From Streptomyces caatingaensis (lineage in GTDB: Bacteria; Actinomycetota; Actinomycetes; Streptomycetales; Streptomycetaceae), in the NCBI RefSeq assembly GCF_001187435.1, contig NZ_LFXA01000011.1, positions 248,001-312,000 on the forward strand: a stretch of 64,000 bases of DNA, in the 5' to 3' direction. Positions 23,978 through 32,424 of the stretch are shown here, piece after piece; position 1 is the first letter of the stretch, and every line of letters starts with the position of its first letter. The notes beneath the pieces are model-generated. The model worked only from the letters and a program-made list of their open reading frames with translations. It had not been told where the DNA came from and did not search any database. Made by a program: the position numbers and the translations under genes.

Positions 23978-25150
23978 GTGAAGTCCCTGTCCCGCCGCTC
24001 CCTGCTGCGCGCGCTGGGCGCGGGTGCGGGGGCCGCAGCGCTCGCCGGGTGCGGGGTGCCCGCCGCTTATATCGCGCCCGGGGACCGGGCCGCGCAGGAT
24101 CGTTCCGCCGAGGACAAGCAGCTCGTCTTCGCCAACTGGCCGCTCTACATCGACACGGACGAGGAGCACCCCGGCCGTCGGCCCACGCTGGACGAGTTCC
24201 AGCGGCGCAGCGGCGTCTCGGTCAAGTACACCGAGGAGATCAACGACAACGACGAGTTCTTCGGGAAGATCAGCCCCGCCCTGATGAACCATCAGGACAC
24301 CGGCCGCGACCTGATCGTCGTCAGCGACTGGATGTGCGCGCGCTACGTCCGCCTGGGCTGGGTCCAGGAAATGGACCGGTCCGCCCAGCCGAACGTCGCC
24401 CGGCACCTCGACCCGCTGCTGCGCGAGCCGTCCTTCGACCCGGGGCGGCGGCACTCCGTCCCGTGGCAGTCCGGCATCACCGGCATCGCCTACCACCGCA
24501 AGAAGCTCGGCCGCGAGATCCGGCGCACGGCGGACCTCTGGAGGGACGACCTGCGCGGGCGGGTCACGCTGCTGGCCGGGATGGACGAGGCGTTCTCGCT
24601 GCTCATGCAGGGGAACGGGGCGGACGTCACGCGCTGGACCGCGGACGACTTCCACCGGATGACGGATCAGCTGCGGAGGCTCGTGCGGCGGCGGCACATC
24701 CGCCGGTTCACCGGCAACGACTACATCAAGGAGCTGTCGTCCGGGGACGTGCTGGCCTGCCAGGCGTACTCCGGGGACATCATCCAGCTCCAGGCGGACA
24801 ACCCGGACATCGAGTTCGTGGTGCCGGAGGAGGGTGCGGAGCTCTGGGCGGAGAGCCTGATGATCCCGGACCTCGCGCGGCACAAGGCGAACGCCGAGCG
24901 GCTGATCGACTTCTACTACCGGCCCGAGGTGGCGGCGAAGCTGGCGGCCTCGGTCAACTACGTGTGCCCCGTGCCGGCCGCGCGGGACGTCCTCGCCTCC
25001 TCCAGGGACAGGGAGACGGCGGAGCTGGCGTCGAATCCGCTGATCTTTCCGACGGACGAGATGCGGGGGCGGCTCGCGACGGCGCGGGACATGACGGCGA
25101 AGGAGCGGCCGGGGTTCTTGAAGGAGTGGAACGAGATCGTGGGTCTGTAG
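23978..25150 (+). CDS. Spermidine/putrescine-type substrate-binding lipoprotein
   Basis: This 390-residue PotD-like binding protein begins with a twin-arginine-style leader (SRRSLLRALGAG) and a lipobox ending LAGC at about residue 25, so it is probably exported by Tat and lipidated. Mature features typical of PotD are VFANWPLYID near residue 50, DLIVVSDWM and AYSGDIIQLQ. The GTG at 23978 is the likely start. No permease or ATPase follows it; the potABC-like genes 4.4 kb downstream have no binding protein, so the two probably form one transporter. The last 40 codons drift to G-rich, less constrained codons. Confidence 0.88.
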   Translation: MKSLSRRSLLRALGAGAGAAALAGCGVPAAYIAPGDRAAQDRSAEDKQLVFANWPLYIDTDEEHPGRRPTLDEFQRRSGVSVKYTEEINDNDEFFGKISPALMNHQDTGRDLIVVSDWMCARYVRLGWVQEMDRSAQPNVARHLDPLLREPSFDPGRRHSVPWQSGITGIAYHRKKLGREIRRTADLWRDDLRGRVTLLAGMDEAFSLLMQGNGADVTRWTADDFHRMTDQLRRLVRRRHIRRFTGNDYIKELSSGDVLACQAYSGDIIQLQADNPDIEFVVPEEGAELWAESLMIPDLARHKANAERLIDFYYRPEVAAKLAASVNYVCPVPAARDVLASSRDRETAELASNPLIFPTDEMRGRLATARDMTAKERPGFLKEWNEIVGL

Positions 25151-25524
25151 GGGGAGTTGTGCCCCGGACCCGCCCCAATCCGTTTGCGCAGGGGCTGCGC
25201 CCCTGCGCGACCCGCGGGCGCGCGCCGCGCGCCGGGGCCGCGCTCCGCGCGGGGGCGGGGGCTTTGCCCCCTGCGCCCCCACCGGGGGCTGCACCCCCTG
25301 GCCCCCGCTCCCGGGCTGCGCCCTGGCCCAGCTCAGGCGCTGCCCCCCTGGACCAGCTCAGGCGCTGCCCCCCTGGACCAGCTCAGGCGCTGCCCCCCTG
25401 GCCCAGCTCCGGGGCTGCCCCCCTGGCCCAGCTCCGGGGCTGCCCCCCCGCCCCCGCCGCAGCGTGGCGAGAAACGTGCAAGTGGGGTGGGGTTTCCCTC
25501 CGGGGAAGGGCCTGGGGGTGTCCT
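25151..25524. other. Non-coding GC-rich gap
   Basis: No gene is supported between the binding-protein gene and the convergent GlpQ-like gene. The stretch consists of simple GC-rich repeats such as CGCGCGCCGCGCGCC, a 25-bp tandem repeat (25331-25449), and a short G-rich tail. Frames open across it only because stops are rare at this composition. Confidence 0.7.
25331..25449. repeat. 25-bp minisatellite, about 4.8 copies
   Basis: Units begin at 25331, 25356, 25381, 25406 and 25431 (last one partial). Units 1 and 2 are identical; unit 3 differs by one base, and units 4-5 share further changes (GCTCCGGGGC in place of GCTCAGGCGC). Degenerate half units occur just upstream. The 25-bp period is not a multiple of three and the units abut without spacers, so it is a tandem repeat, neither coding nor CRISPR. 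Confidence 0.9.
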
Positions 25525-26226
25525 TCAGCTGCGTAGCAACCCGTGCAGCACGCGCACCCGGTTCGTCGTGATCGAGTCGACTCCTGCCCGCACCAGGCGT
25601 CGCATCGTCCACGCCGTGTCCGGCGTCCACGCGGAGACCAGGTATCCGTCCGCGTGATCACGTGCGACCCGTTCCGGACTCACCAGGCCGAAGCGGTAGT
25701 TGAGCCAGCGCGGGGCGACGGCCGTGAGGAGGGCCGGCTTCGGTGGGGTGAGCGTCGTCCACGTGAGGGCGATCTCCGCGTCGGGGTCCGCCCGCCGGAC
25801 CTCCCGCATCGAGGCGGTCGCCCCGCACCAGGAGACCCGGGCGCCGGCCCCCGCCGCCCGTACGGCCGCGACCGCGGCGCCCGCCGCCGCGGGGTCGGGC
25901 AGGTCGAGGAAGAGCCGGCCGGAGGCGTCGCAGGCGAGGGCCTCGGCCAGGGTCGGCACGCCGCCGCGGGTGAGGGAGCGCAGTTCCTCGGCCGTGACCG
26001 AGGAGAGCGCGCGCCGGTGGCCCCACAGCCGCTCCAGCGTCGCGTCGTGCAGCAGCACCGGCACCCCGTCGCGGGTGACCCGGACGTCGACCTCGACGGT
26101 CGGGGCCCCCGCCCGCAGGGCGGAGCGGATCGAGGGGAGGGTGTTCTCCCGGTGGACGTACGGGTCGCCGCGGTGGGCCACGGCCCGGACGCGGACCCGG
26201 GCCGCCCCGCCCCCGGCGCTAGCCAC
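25525..26226 (-). CDS. Glycerophosphodiester phosphodiesterase family protein
   Basis: This 233-residue GDPD-fold protein has the family motif AVAHRGDPYVHRENTLPS at residues 15-32 (His and Arg-Glu-Asn), followed by VEVDVRVTRDGVPVLLHDATL with the metal-binding Glu/Asp and catalytic His. It should hydrolyse glycerophosphodiesters to glycerol-3-phosphate. No signal peptide is seen. The GTG at 26226 overlaps the stop of the adenosine deaminase-like gene by 8 nt, so they form an operon. Confidence 0.88.
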   Translation of the reverse strand: MASAGGGAARVRVRAVAHRGDPYVHRENTLPSIRSALRAGAPTVEVDVRVTRDGVPVLLHDATLERLWGHRRALSSVTAEELRSLTRGGVPTLAEALACDASGRLFLDLPDPAAAGAAVAAVRAAGAGARVSWCGATASMREVRRADPDAEIALTWTTLTPPKPALLTAVAPRWLNYRFGLVSPERVARDHADGYLVSAWTPDTAWTMRRLVRAGVDSITTNRVRVLHGLLRS

Positions 26227-27241
26227 GCCAGCTCGCCGTGTACGCGTCGATCTCCGCCGTGAGGGCCGCCTTGCCGGCGGCGTCCATGAAGGACGCCTCG
26301 ACGGCGTTCTTGGCGAGCTCCGCGACGCCGCGGGCGTCGAGGCCGAGCAGGCGGGCGGCGACCGCGTACTCGTTGTTGAGGTCGGTGCCGAACATGGGCG
26401 GGTCGTCGCTGTTGACGGTCACCAGGACGCCCGCGGCGGCCATCTCCCGGACCGGGTGCCGGTCGAGGTCCTCGACGGCCCGGGTGGCGAGGTTGGAGGT
26501 CGGGCAGACCTCCAGGGGGATGCGGTGCTCGGCGAGGTGCTCCAGCAGGCGCGGGTCCTGCGTGGCGCTGGTGCCGTGGCCGATGCGCTCGGCGCGCAGC
26601 TCGGTCAGCGCGTCCCAGATCGTCCCCGGTCCCGTCGTCTCGCCGGCGTGCGGCACGCTGTGCAGCCCGGCGGCGATGGCGCGGTCGAAGTACGGCTTGA
26701 ACTGCGGCCGGGGGACGCCGATCTCGGGCCCGCCGAGGCCGAACGAGACCAGGCCCTCGGGCCGCAGGTCGCAGGCGATCCGGGCGGTCTCCTCGGCGGC
26801 CGCCAGGCCCGCCTCGCCGGGGATGTCGAAGCACCAGCGCAGCACGACGCCCAGCTCGGCCTCGGCCGCCTTGCGGGCGTCCTCGATGGCCTCGACGAAG
26901 GCGGCGTCGGGGATGCCGCGGCGCACCGAGCTGTAGGGGGTGACGGTCAGCTCGGCGTAGCGGATGTTCTGCCGGGCCATGTCGCGGGCGACCTCGTAGG
27001 TCAGCAGCCGGACGTCCTCGGCGTCGCGGATGAGATCGACGACCGAGAGGTAGACCTCGATGAAGTGCGCGAAGTCGCGGAAGGTGAAGAAGTCGGCCAG
27101 GGCCTCGGGGTCCGTGGGCACGGGCGAGTCCGGGTGGCGGGCGGCCAGCTCGGCGACGATGCGCGGGGACGCGGAGCCGACGTGGTGGACGTGCAGCTCC
27201 GCTTTGGGCAGTCCGGCGATGAACGGGGTGAGTACGGACAT
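26219..27241 (-). CDS. Adenosine deaminase family protein
   Basis: This 340-residue amidohydrolase-superfamily protein carries ADA motifs: an N-terminal metal site HVHH (in ELHVHHVGSASP, residues 15-26), HAGE (catalytic Glu) and VNSDDPPMFGT (metal Asp). The HVHHVGSASP variant differs from the common HxHLDGS of classical adenosine deaminase, so the substrate may be another purine or aminated compound. The ATG at 27241 follows TGGAGGCC. It leads a two-gene operon with the GlpQ-like gene and is divergent from a DUF4190 gene. Confidence 0.87.
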   Translation of the reverse strand: MSVLTPFIAGLPKAELHVHHVGSASPRIVAELAARHPDSPVPTDPEALADFFTFRDFAHFIEVYLSVVDLIRDAEDVRLLTYEVARDMARQNIRYAELTVTPYSSVRRGIPDAAFVEAIEDARKAAEAELGVVLRWCFDIPGEAGLAAAEETARIACDLRPEGLVSFGLGGPEIGVPRPQFKPYFDRAIAAGLHSVPHAGETTGPGTIWDALTELRAERIGHGTSATQDPRLLEHLAEHRIPLEVCPTSNLATRAVEDLDRHPVREMAAAGVLVTVNSDDPPMFGTDLNNEYAVAARLLGLDARGVAELAKNAVEASFMDAAGKAALTAEIDAYTASWRG

Positions 27242-27359
27242 GCGGGCCTCCAGGGCCGGTTCGGTCGGCGGTCGGATCGCGGCTGCGGATCATCGTATGT
27301 GCGGCGTCCGCACCGTCGTACGGAGGCCGTAGCATGACAGGACAGCTTCTGGGAGGGTC

Positions 27360-28082
27360 ATGTCCGAGACGGGCAGTGCGCAGCCGGGGCCGCGGGAGGA
27401 CCGGGACCTCTGGGCCCCGCCGGAGCGGCGGGTGCCGCTCGGCAAGGGCGGGGAGGGCGACCGTCCGGCCGCCCCGCCGGTGCCGCCGGCCGACACCGTA
27501 CCGCCGCCGCGCGCGGAGGGCGGCGTGCCGCCCGTGCCCCCGGCGCCGACCGGCCCGGGCACGCCGAGCGCCTACCGGCCCGCGGGGTACGGGGCGTACG
27601 GCGGCCCGCCGCCGGGCGCGCCGTACCCGGGCTACGGCCCCATATCCCCGTACGGTCCGGGCGGTCCCGGTGGTCCGGGCGGCTACCCGGCGGCGCCCTA
27701 CGGGCAGCTGTGGGCGGCCCCGCCGCAGGTGCTCAACAACGGCTTCGGGACGGCCGCGCTGGTACTGGGCATCGTGGGCGTGGTGCTCTCCTTCACCATG
27801 GTCTTCGGCATCGTCCTCGGGGTGCTGGCGGTGGTCTTCGGGGCGCTGGGGCGCTCCAAGGCCGCCAAGGGCGAGGCCTCCAACCGGGGTTCGGCCACGG
27901 CCGGCATCATCCTCGGCGCCCTGGCGCTGCTGCTGTCGGTCCTGATGATCGTGCTGGTGGCCATCGCCCCCGACCCGGACACCGACCGGCACCGGCGGCA
28001 CCGCGACGACTACGACGATCCCGGCAACACCTACCGCACCTCGGTCTCGGCGCCGCTCGTCCCGGCCCCGGCGAGCCGCTGA
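27360..28082 (+). CDS. DUF4190 domain membrane protein (first copy)
   Basis: This 240-residue protein has a long Pro/Gly/Ala/Tyr-rich cytosolic N-terminus (residues 1-120) and then a DUF4190 domain with two hydrophobic segments (LVLGIVGVVLSFTMVFGIVL and IILGALALLLSVLMIVLVAI) flanking a basic linker (LGRSKAAKGEASNRGSA). The function is unknown. GGGAGGG lies 5 nt before the ATG. Its 3' end overlaps the convergent NADAR gene by 52 nt, and a shorter paralogue follows that gene. Confidence 0.8.
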   Translation: MSETGSAQPGPREDRDLWAPPERRVPLGKGGEGDRPAAPPVPPADTVPPPRAEGGVPPVPPAPTGPGTPSAYRPAGYGAYGGPPPGAPYPGYGPISPYGPGGPGGPGGYPAAPYGQLWAAPPQVLNNGFGTAALVLGIVGVVLSFTMVFGIVLGVLAVVFGALGRSKAAKGEASNRGSATAGIILGALALLLSVLMIVLVAIAPDPDTDRHRRHRDDYDDPGNTYRTSVSAPLVPAPASR

Positions 28083-28684
28083 CGCGCCTCCATCAGGGCG
28101 AAGCCCAGCAGATTCAGGCCCCGCCAGCGCACGGGGTCGCCGGCCCGCTCGTCGCCGGCGGCCAGGCCTATGCCCCAGACGCGGTCGAGCGGGCTGGCCT
28201 CCACCAGCACGCGCTCCCCGGTGGCCAGCAGGAACTCCCTCAGCTCCGGGTGCGCGGCGAACTTGTGGACGCTGCCCTCCACGACGAGGGCGAAACGCCG
28301 GCGCCGCCAGACCTCCTCGTCGAAGCCGCGCACCGTGCGGCCGGCGTCCTTGGCCTGCTGGGGGTGGCCGGCCGCCAGCACCCGGGCCTCGGCCTCCGCG
28401 TCCTCGAAGAGCCGGGCCTTTCCGGCCATCATCCAGTGCTCCGCCGTCGGGTACACGACGCCGTCCACCGTGAAGGGCGAGGGCCACCACTGGCTGAAGC
28501 AGCCGGGCCCCGCACTGCCGTCCCGCCGGGGGCGGTGGCCCCAGAAGTGGACGTATTCCGGCCGCTCCCCGCGCCCGACCGCCGCCGTCAACCCGGCCAC
28601 GGACCGGGCCAGATGCGCCCTCCGCGGCGCGTGCCCGCCCGTCGTCTCCCCCGTGTACGTCATGGTCTCCCCCGTGTTGGTCAT
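28031..28684 (-). CDS. NADAR domain protein (YbiA-like N-glycosidase)
   Basis: This 217-residue protein has a NADAR domain: FWGHRPRRDG, CFSQWWPSPFTVDG, YPTAEHWMMAGKARLF and VWGIGLAAGDERA are all typical of YbiA. YbiA-type enzymes cleave the N-glycosidic bond of early riboflavin intermediates; other NADAR proteins act on ADP-ribosylated nucleobases. The start is ambiguous because a 21-bp tandem repeat duplicates the ATG region (ATG at 28684 and 28663). The gene is sandwiched between two DUF4190 genes and its 3' end overlaps the first of them. Confidence 0.88.
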   Translation of the reverse strand: MTNTGETMTYTGETTGGHAPRRAHLARSVAGLTAAVGRGERPEYVHFWGHRPRRDGSAGPGCFSQWWPSPFTVDGVVYPTAEHWMMAGKARLFEDAEAEARVLAAGHPQQAKDAGRTVRGFDEEVWRRRRFALVVEGSVHKFAAHPELREFLLATGERVLVEASPLDRVWGIGLAAGDERAGDPVRWRGLNLLGFALMEARQRLAGAGTSGAETEVR

Positions 28685-28802
28685 GGTGGCGATTCTGGCA
28701 GCGGCCACTGACAACGCCGAGTGATTATCCGGAGGGCGGCCCGCGACCCCTGGTCATGGTCATAACATTGCCCGGCGTATATCCAACGAGGGGAAACCAT
28801 CC

Positions 28803-29249
28803 TTGTCCGGCTACGGTCAGAATCCTTACGGCCCGCCTTCCCAGCCGCAGCAGCCTCCGCAGCAGCCCGGCTACGGCTACCCGGCCGCCAACAGCGCTCC
28901 CTACCAGGGGGGTTACCCGGCCGCCCCGCCGGTCCAGCCGTACGGCGCCGCCCCCTACGGCGCGCCCATGCAGCCGAGCAACGGCATCGGCACCGCCGGT
29001 CTGGTCACCGGCATCATCGGCGCGGTCTGCAGCGCCATCGTGATCTTCTGGTACATCGGCTTCATCCTGGGCATCCTCGGCATCGTCTTCGGCGCCGTCG
29101 GCCGCGGCAAGGTGAAGCGGGGCGAGGCGACCAACCGGGGCGCGGCCACCACCGGCATCGTCCTCGGCATCCTCGGGATCATCCTGCCCGTCATCTATCT
29201 GGTGCTCTTCGCCAGCGCGATCGGGGCGGCGGGTCTCGGGTCCTCCTGA
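28803..29249 (+). CDS. DUF4190 domain membrane protein (second copy)
   Basis: This 148-residue protein has a Gly/Tyr/Pro/Gln-rich head (residues 1-58) and a DUF4190 domain with two hydrophobic segments around the basic linker GRGKVKRGEATNRGAATTG. The linker matches that of the first copy, so they are paralogues. The start is TTG at 28803, after GAGGGGAAA; no ATG or GTG fits. A strong terminator follows. The function is unknown. Confidence 0.8.
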   Translation: MSGYGQNPYGPPSQPQQPPQQPGYGYPAANSAPYQGGYPAAPPVQPYGAAPYGAPMQPSNGIGTAGLVTGIIGAVCSAIVIFWYIGFILGILGIVFGAVGRGKVKRGEATNRGAATTGIVLGILGIILPVIYLVLFASAIGAAGLGSS

Positions 29250-29286
29250 CCCGGGCCGGCGCTCCCATCCCGCCCGCATCATTGCC

Positions 29287-29322
29287 GATTCCGTCGCAGA
29301 GCGAATCCTCTGCGACGGAATC
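29287..29322 (+). terminator. Intrinsic terminator after the second DUF4190 gene
   Basis: GATTCCGTCGCAGAG (29287-29301) pairs perfectly with CTCTGCGACGGAATC (29308-29322) over a 6-nt loop, followed by TCTTGTT. This is one of the few hairpins here with a T-rich tail. It insulates the potABC-like operon from upstream transcription. Confidence 0.85.
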
Positions 29323-29509
29323 TCTTGTTGCGGGCCCTTCCCTCTGACAGGATCGGCGGTCAGATCCGGCAGGAGCAGCACCCGTCCCCCGGCCTGAGCG
29401 GCGGCGGAGGAGGTGAGCGACGCGGCACCCGCACGACCCGGACGCGATCTCCCGCGTCCGTATGTCACTGTTATGTGCTCTACGCCCCCACACCTCTGGA
29501 TCCACACCC

Positions 29510-30685
29510 ATGACAGAAACCGCCCCGAGCGGCAGCGGCACCGACGTGTGCCTCGCCGGAATCAGCAAGCGGTACGGCACCTTCACCGCCGTGCACCCGC
29601 TGGACCTCACCGTCCCCGCGGGCTCCTTCTTCGCCCTGCTCGGGGCCTCCGGCTGCGGCAAGACCACCACCCTGCGCATGATCGCCGGCCTGGAGGAGCC
29701 CTCCACCGGCTCCGTCGTGCTCGGCGGCCAGGACGTGACCGCCCTCCCGCCCTACAAGCGGCCGGTGAACACCGTCTTCCAGAGCTACGCGCTCTTCCCC
29801 CACCTCGACATCTTCGAGAACGTCGCCTTCGGGCTGCGCCGCCGCGGCGTCAAGTCCGTGAAGAGGCACGTCGGCGAGATGCTCGACCTCGTCCAGCTGG
29901 GCGAGATGGCCCGGCGCCGGCCGCACGAGCTCTCCGGCGGCCAGCAGCAGCGCGTCGCCGTGGCCCGCGCGCTCATCAACCACCCCCGCGTCCTCCTCCT
30001 CGACGAGCCGCTGGGCGCCCTCGACCTCAAGCTGCGCCGCCAGATGCAGCTGGAGCTCAAGCGCATCCAGACCGAGGTCGGCATCACCTTCGTGCACGTC
30101 ACCCACGACCAGGAGGAGGCCATGACGATGGCCGACACCGTCGCCGTCATGAACGCCGGCCGGGTCGAGCAGCTCGGCGCCCCCGCCGACCTCTACGAGA
30201 CCCCGCGCACCACCTTCGTCGCCAACTTCCTGGGCACCTCCAACCTCATCACCGCCGAGGTCCTCGACGCCGCGGGCGACACCGTCGTGCTGCGTGCCGC
30301 CGGCACCAAGCTCGCCCTGCCCGCCGGCCGCTGCCCGGCCGCCGCCCGCACCGGCGACAAGCTGCTCCTCGGCATACGGCCGGAGAAGATCACCCTCACC
30401 CACGCCGACGACGCCGACACCGTGCCCGCCGGGCGCAACAGCGTCCGCGGCCGCATCGCCACGGCCGGCTTCATCGGCGTCTCCACCCAGTACGTCGTCG
30501 ACAGCCCGGTCGCCGCGGGCACCGCCGGCCTGTCCGTCTACGTACAGAACATCGAGCGCGACCCCCGCCTGGTCCCCGGCGCCGAGGTGCTCCTGCACTG
30601 GAACCCGGGCCACGGCTTCGGACTGGACGCCGCCCAGCGCATCGAGGCCGGCACGGACGTCGACCTGGGGGAGGGGCCCTCGTGA
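29510..30685 (+). CDS. potA: Polyamine ABC transporter ATP-binding protein (PotA-like)
   Basis: This 391-residue ABC ATPase has Walker A (GASGCGKTT), Q-loop (FQSYALFP), signature (LSGGQQQR), Walker B (LLLDEPLGALD) and H-loop (VTHDQEE) all intact, and a C-terminal TOBE_2 regulatory domain (LLGIRPEKITL). Sequence and context fit PotA, which energises spermidine/putrescine uptake. The ATG at 29510 has no obvious ribosome site. Its GTGA stop overlaps the next start. The operon contains ATPase, two permeases and an oxidase but no binding protein. Confidence 0.9.
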   Translation: MTETAPSGSGTDVCLAGISKRYGTFTAVHPLDLTVPAGSFFALLGASGCGKTTTLRMIAGLEEPSTGSVVLGGQDVTALPPYKRPVNTVFQSYALFPHLDIFENVAFGLRRRGVKSVKRHVGEMLDLVQLGEMARRRPHELSGGQQQRVAVARALINHPRVLLLDEPLGALDLKLRRQMQLELKRIQTEVGITFVHVTHDQEEAMTMADTVAVMNAGRVEQLGAPADLYETPRTTFVANFLGTSNLITAEVLDAAGDTVVLRAAGTKLALPAGRCPAAARTGDKLLLGIRPEKITLTHADDADTVPAGRNSVRGRIATAGFIGVSTQYVVDSPVAAGTAGLSVYVQNIERDPRLVPGAEVLLHWNPGHGFGLDAAQRIEAGTDVDLGEGPS

Positions 30686-31593
30686 CGACGACCGCCACCG
30701 CTCCCGCCGCACCGCCCGCCGCCCCCGCCCGCCGCGGCCGCCTCGTCCCCTACTGGCTGCTGCTCCCCGGCATCCTCTGGCTGCTCCTCTTCTTCGTCGC
30801 CCCCCTCGTCTACCAGGCCTCGACCTCGGTGCAGACCGGGTCGCTGGAGGACGGCTTCCAGGTCACCTGGCACGTCGCCACCTACTGGGACGCCCTGGCC
30901 CAGTACTACCCGCAGTTCCTGCGCTCCGTCGGCTACGCGACCGCCGCGACCGTCCTCTGCCTGCTCCTCGGCTACCCGCTCGCCTACCTCATCGCCTTCC
31001 GGGCGGGCCGCTGGCGGACGCTGCTCATGGTGCTGGTCGTCGCGCCGTTCTTCACCAGCTTCCTCATCCGCACGCTGGCCTGGAAGACGATCCTCTCCGA
31101 CGGCGGGCCCGTCGTCTCCGCGCTCGGCTCGCTGCACGTCCTCGGCCTGACCGACGCGCTCGGCCTCACCGAGGGACACCGGCTGCTCGCCACCCCCCTC
31201 GCCGTCGTCTGCGGACTCACCTACAACTTCCTGCCGTTCATGATCCTGCCGCTCTACACCTCCCTGGAGCGCATCGACGGCCGGCTCCACGAAGCGGCCG
31301 GCGACCTCTACGCCCGGCCCCTGACCACCTTCCGCCACGTGACCTTTCCGCTGTCCCTGCCCGGCGTCGTCGCGGGCACGCTGCTGACCTTCATCCCCGC
31401 CGCCGGTGACTACATCAACGCCGAACTGCTCGGCTCCCCGGACCAGAAGATGATCGGCAACGTCATCCAGTCCCAGTTCCTGCGCGTCCTGGACTACCCG
31501 ACCGCCGCCGCCCTCTCCTTCATCCTCATGGCCGCGATCCTCGCCATGGTCACCGTCTACCTGCGCCGCGCCGGAACGGAGGACGTCGTCTGA
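30682..31593 (+). CDS. potB: Polyamine ABC transporter permease (PotB-like)
   Basis: This 303-residue membrane protein has six hydrophobic segments and the cytosolic EAA loop HEAAGDLYARPLTTFRHVTF near residue 207. It belongs to the PotB/PotH half of polyamine importers. The GTG start overlaps the potA stop by 4 nt, and its stop overlaps the potC start (TGATG), so translation of the three transporter genes is coupled. Confidence 0.9.
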   Translation: MTTTATAPAAPPAAPARRGRLVPYWLLLPGILWLLLFFVAPLVYQASTSVQTGSLEDGFQVTWHVATYWDALAQYYPQFLRSVGYATAATVLCLLLGYPLAYLIAFRAGRWRTLLMVLVVAPFFTSFLIRTLAWKTILSDGGPVVSALGSLHVLGLTDALGLTEGHRLLATPLAVVCGLTYNFLPFMILPLYTSLERIDGRLHEAAGDLYARPLTTFRHVTFPLSLPGVVAGTLLTFIPAAGDYINAELLGSPDQKMIGNVIQSQFLRVLDYPTAAALSFILMAAILAMVTVYLRRAGTEDVV

Positions 31594-32420
31594 TGGCCGC
31601 CGCCCCCGGCCGGTCCCCGCGCCCGCTGCGCTGGCTGCGCCGCAACCTCGTCGTCCTCGCGGGCCTGGCCACCCTGGCCTACCTGCTGCTGCCCAACGTC
31701 GTCGTCACGGTCTTCTCGTTCAACAAGCCCAACGGCCGCTTCAACTACAAGTGGCAGCGCTTCTCCACGGACGCCTGGACCCACCCCTGTGACGTCGACG
31801 GCCTGTGCGGCTCGCTCTCGCTCAGCCTCTGGATCGCCCTGTGGGCGACCCTCGGCGCCACCGTCCTCGGCACCGCCGCCGCCTTCGCGCTGGCCCGGTA
31901 CCGCTTCCGGGCCCGCTCCACGGTGAGCAGCCTGGTCTTCCTGCCCATGGCCATGCCCGAGGTCGTCATGGCGGCCTCGCTCGCCACGCTCTTCCTCAAC
32001 ACCGGTGTCAGCTTCGGCTTCTGGACGATCCTCGTCGCCCACATCACCTTCTGCCTCAGCTTCGTCGTCACCGCCGTCAAGGCCCGGGTGACGAGCATGG
32101 ACCCGCGCCTGGAGCAGGCCGCGCAGGACCTCTACGCCACGCCGCTCCAGACCTTCCTGCGCGTCACGCTGCCCATCGCCGCCCCCGGCATCGCCGCCGG
32201 GGCGCTGCTGTCCTTCGCGCTCTCCTTCGACGACTTCGTCATCACGAACTTCAACGCCGGCTCCACTGTGACCTTCCCCATGTTCGTCTGGGGAGCGGCC
32301 CAGCGGGGCACCCCCGTTCAGATCAATGTCATCGGGACCGCGATGTTCGTCATCGCCGTGTTGTGCGTCCTGGCCGGACAGTTGGCCGGAAGCCGCCGAA
32401 AACGCAGCAGAAGGAGCTGA
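31593..32420 (+). CDS. potC: Polyamine ABC transporter permease (PotC-like)
   Basis: This 275-residue membrane protein of the PotC/PotI type has a first hydrophobic segment near residues 20-40, an extracellular loop with two cysteines (HPCDVDGLCG), and an EAA loop EQAAQDLYATPLQTFLRVTL near residue 176. The SFALSFDDFVITNF segment is typical of the family. It overlaps potB by one base and is followed 4 nt later by the oxidase gene. Confidence 0.9.
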   Translation: MAAAPGRSPRPLRWLRRNLVVLAGLATLAYLLLPNVVVTVFSFNKPNGRFNYKWQRFSTDAWTHPCDVDGLCGSLSLSLWIALWATLGATVLGTAAAFALARYRFRARSTVSSLVFLPMAMPEVVMAASLATLFLNTGVSFGFWTILVAHITFCLSFVVTAVKARVTSMDPRLEQAAQDLYATPLQTFLRVTLPIAAPGIAAGALLSFALSFDDFVITNFNAGSTVTFPMFVWGAAQRGTPVQINVIGTAMFVIAVLCVLAGQLAGSRRKRSRRS

Positions 32421-32424
32421 GACC

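Noticed and set aside
25331..25449. CRISPR array
   Set aside because: The units abut directly with no spacers and the divergence is stepwise, so it is a tandem repeat. No cas genes are present.
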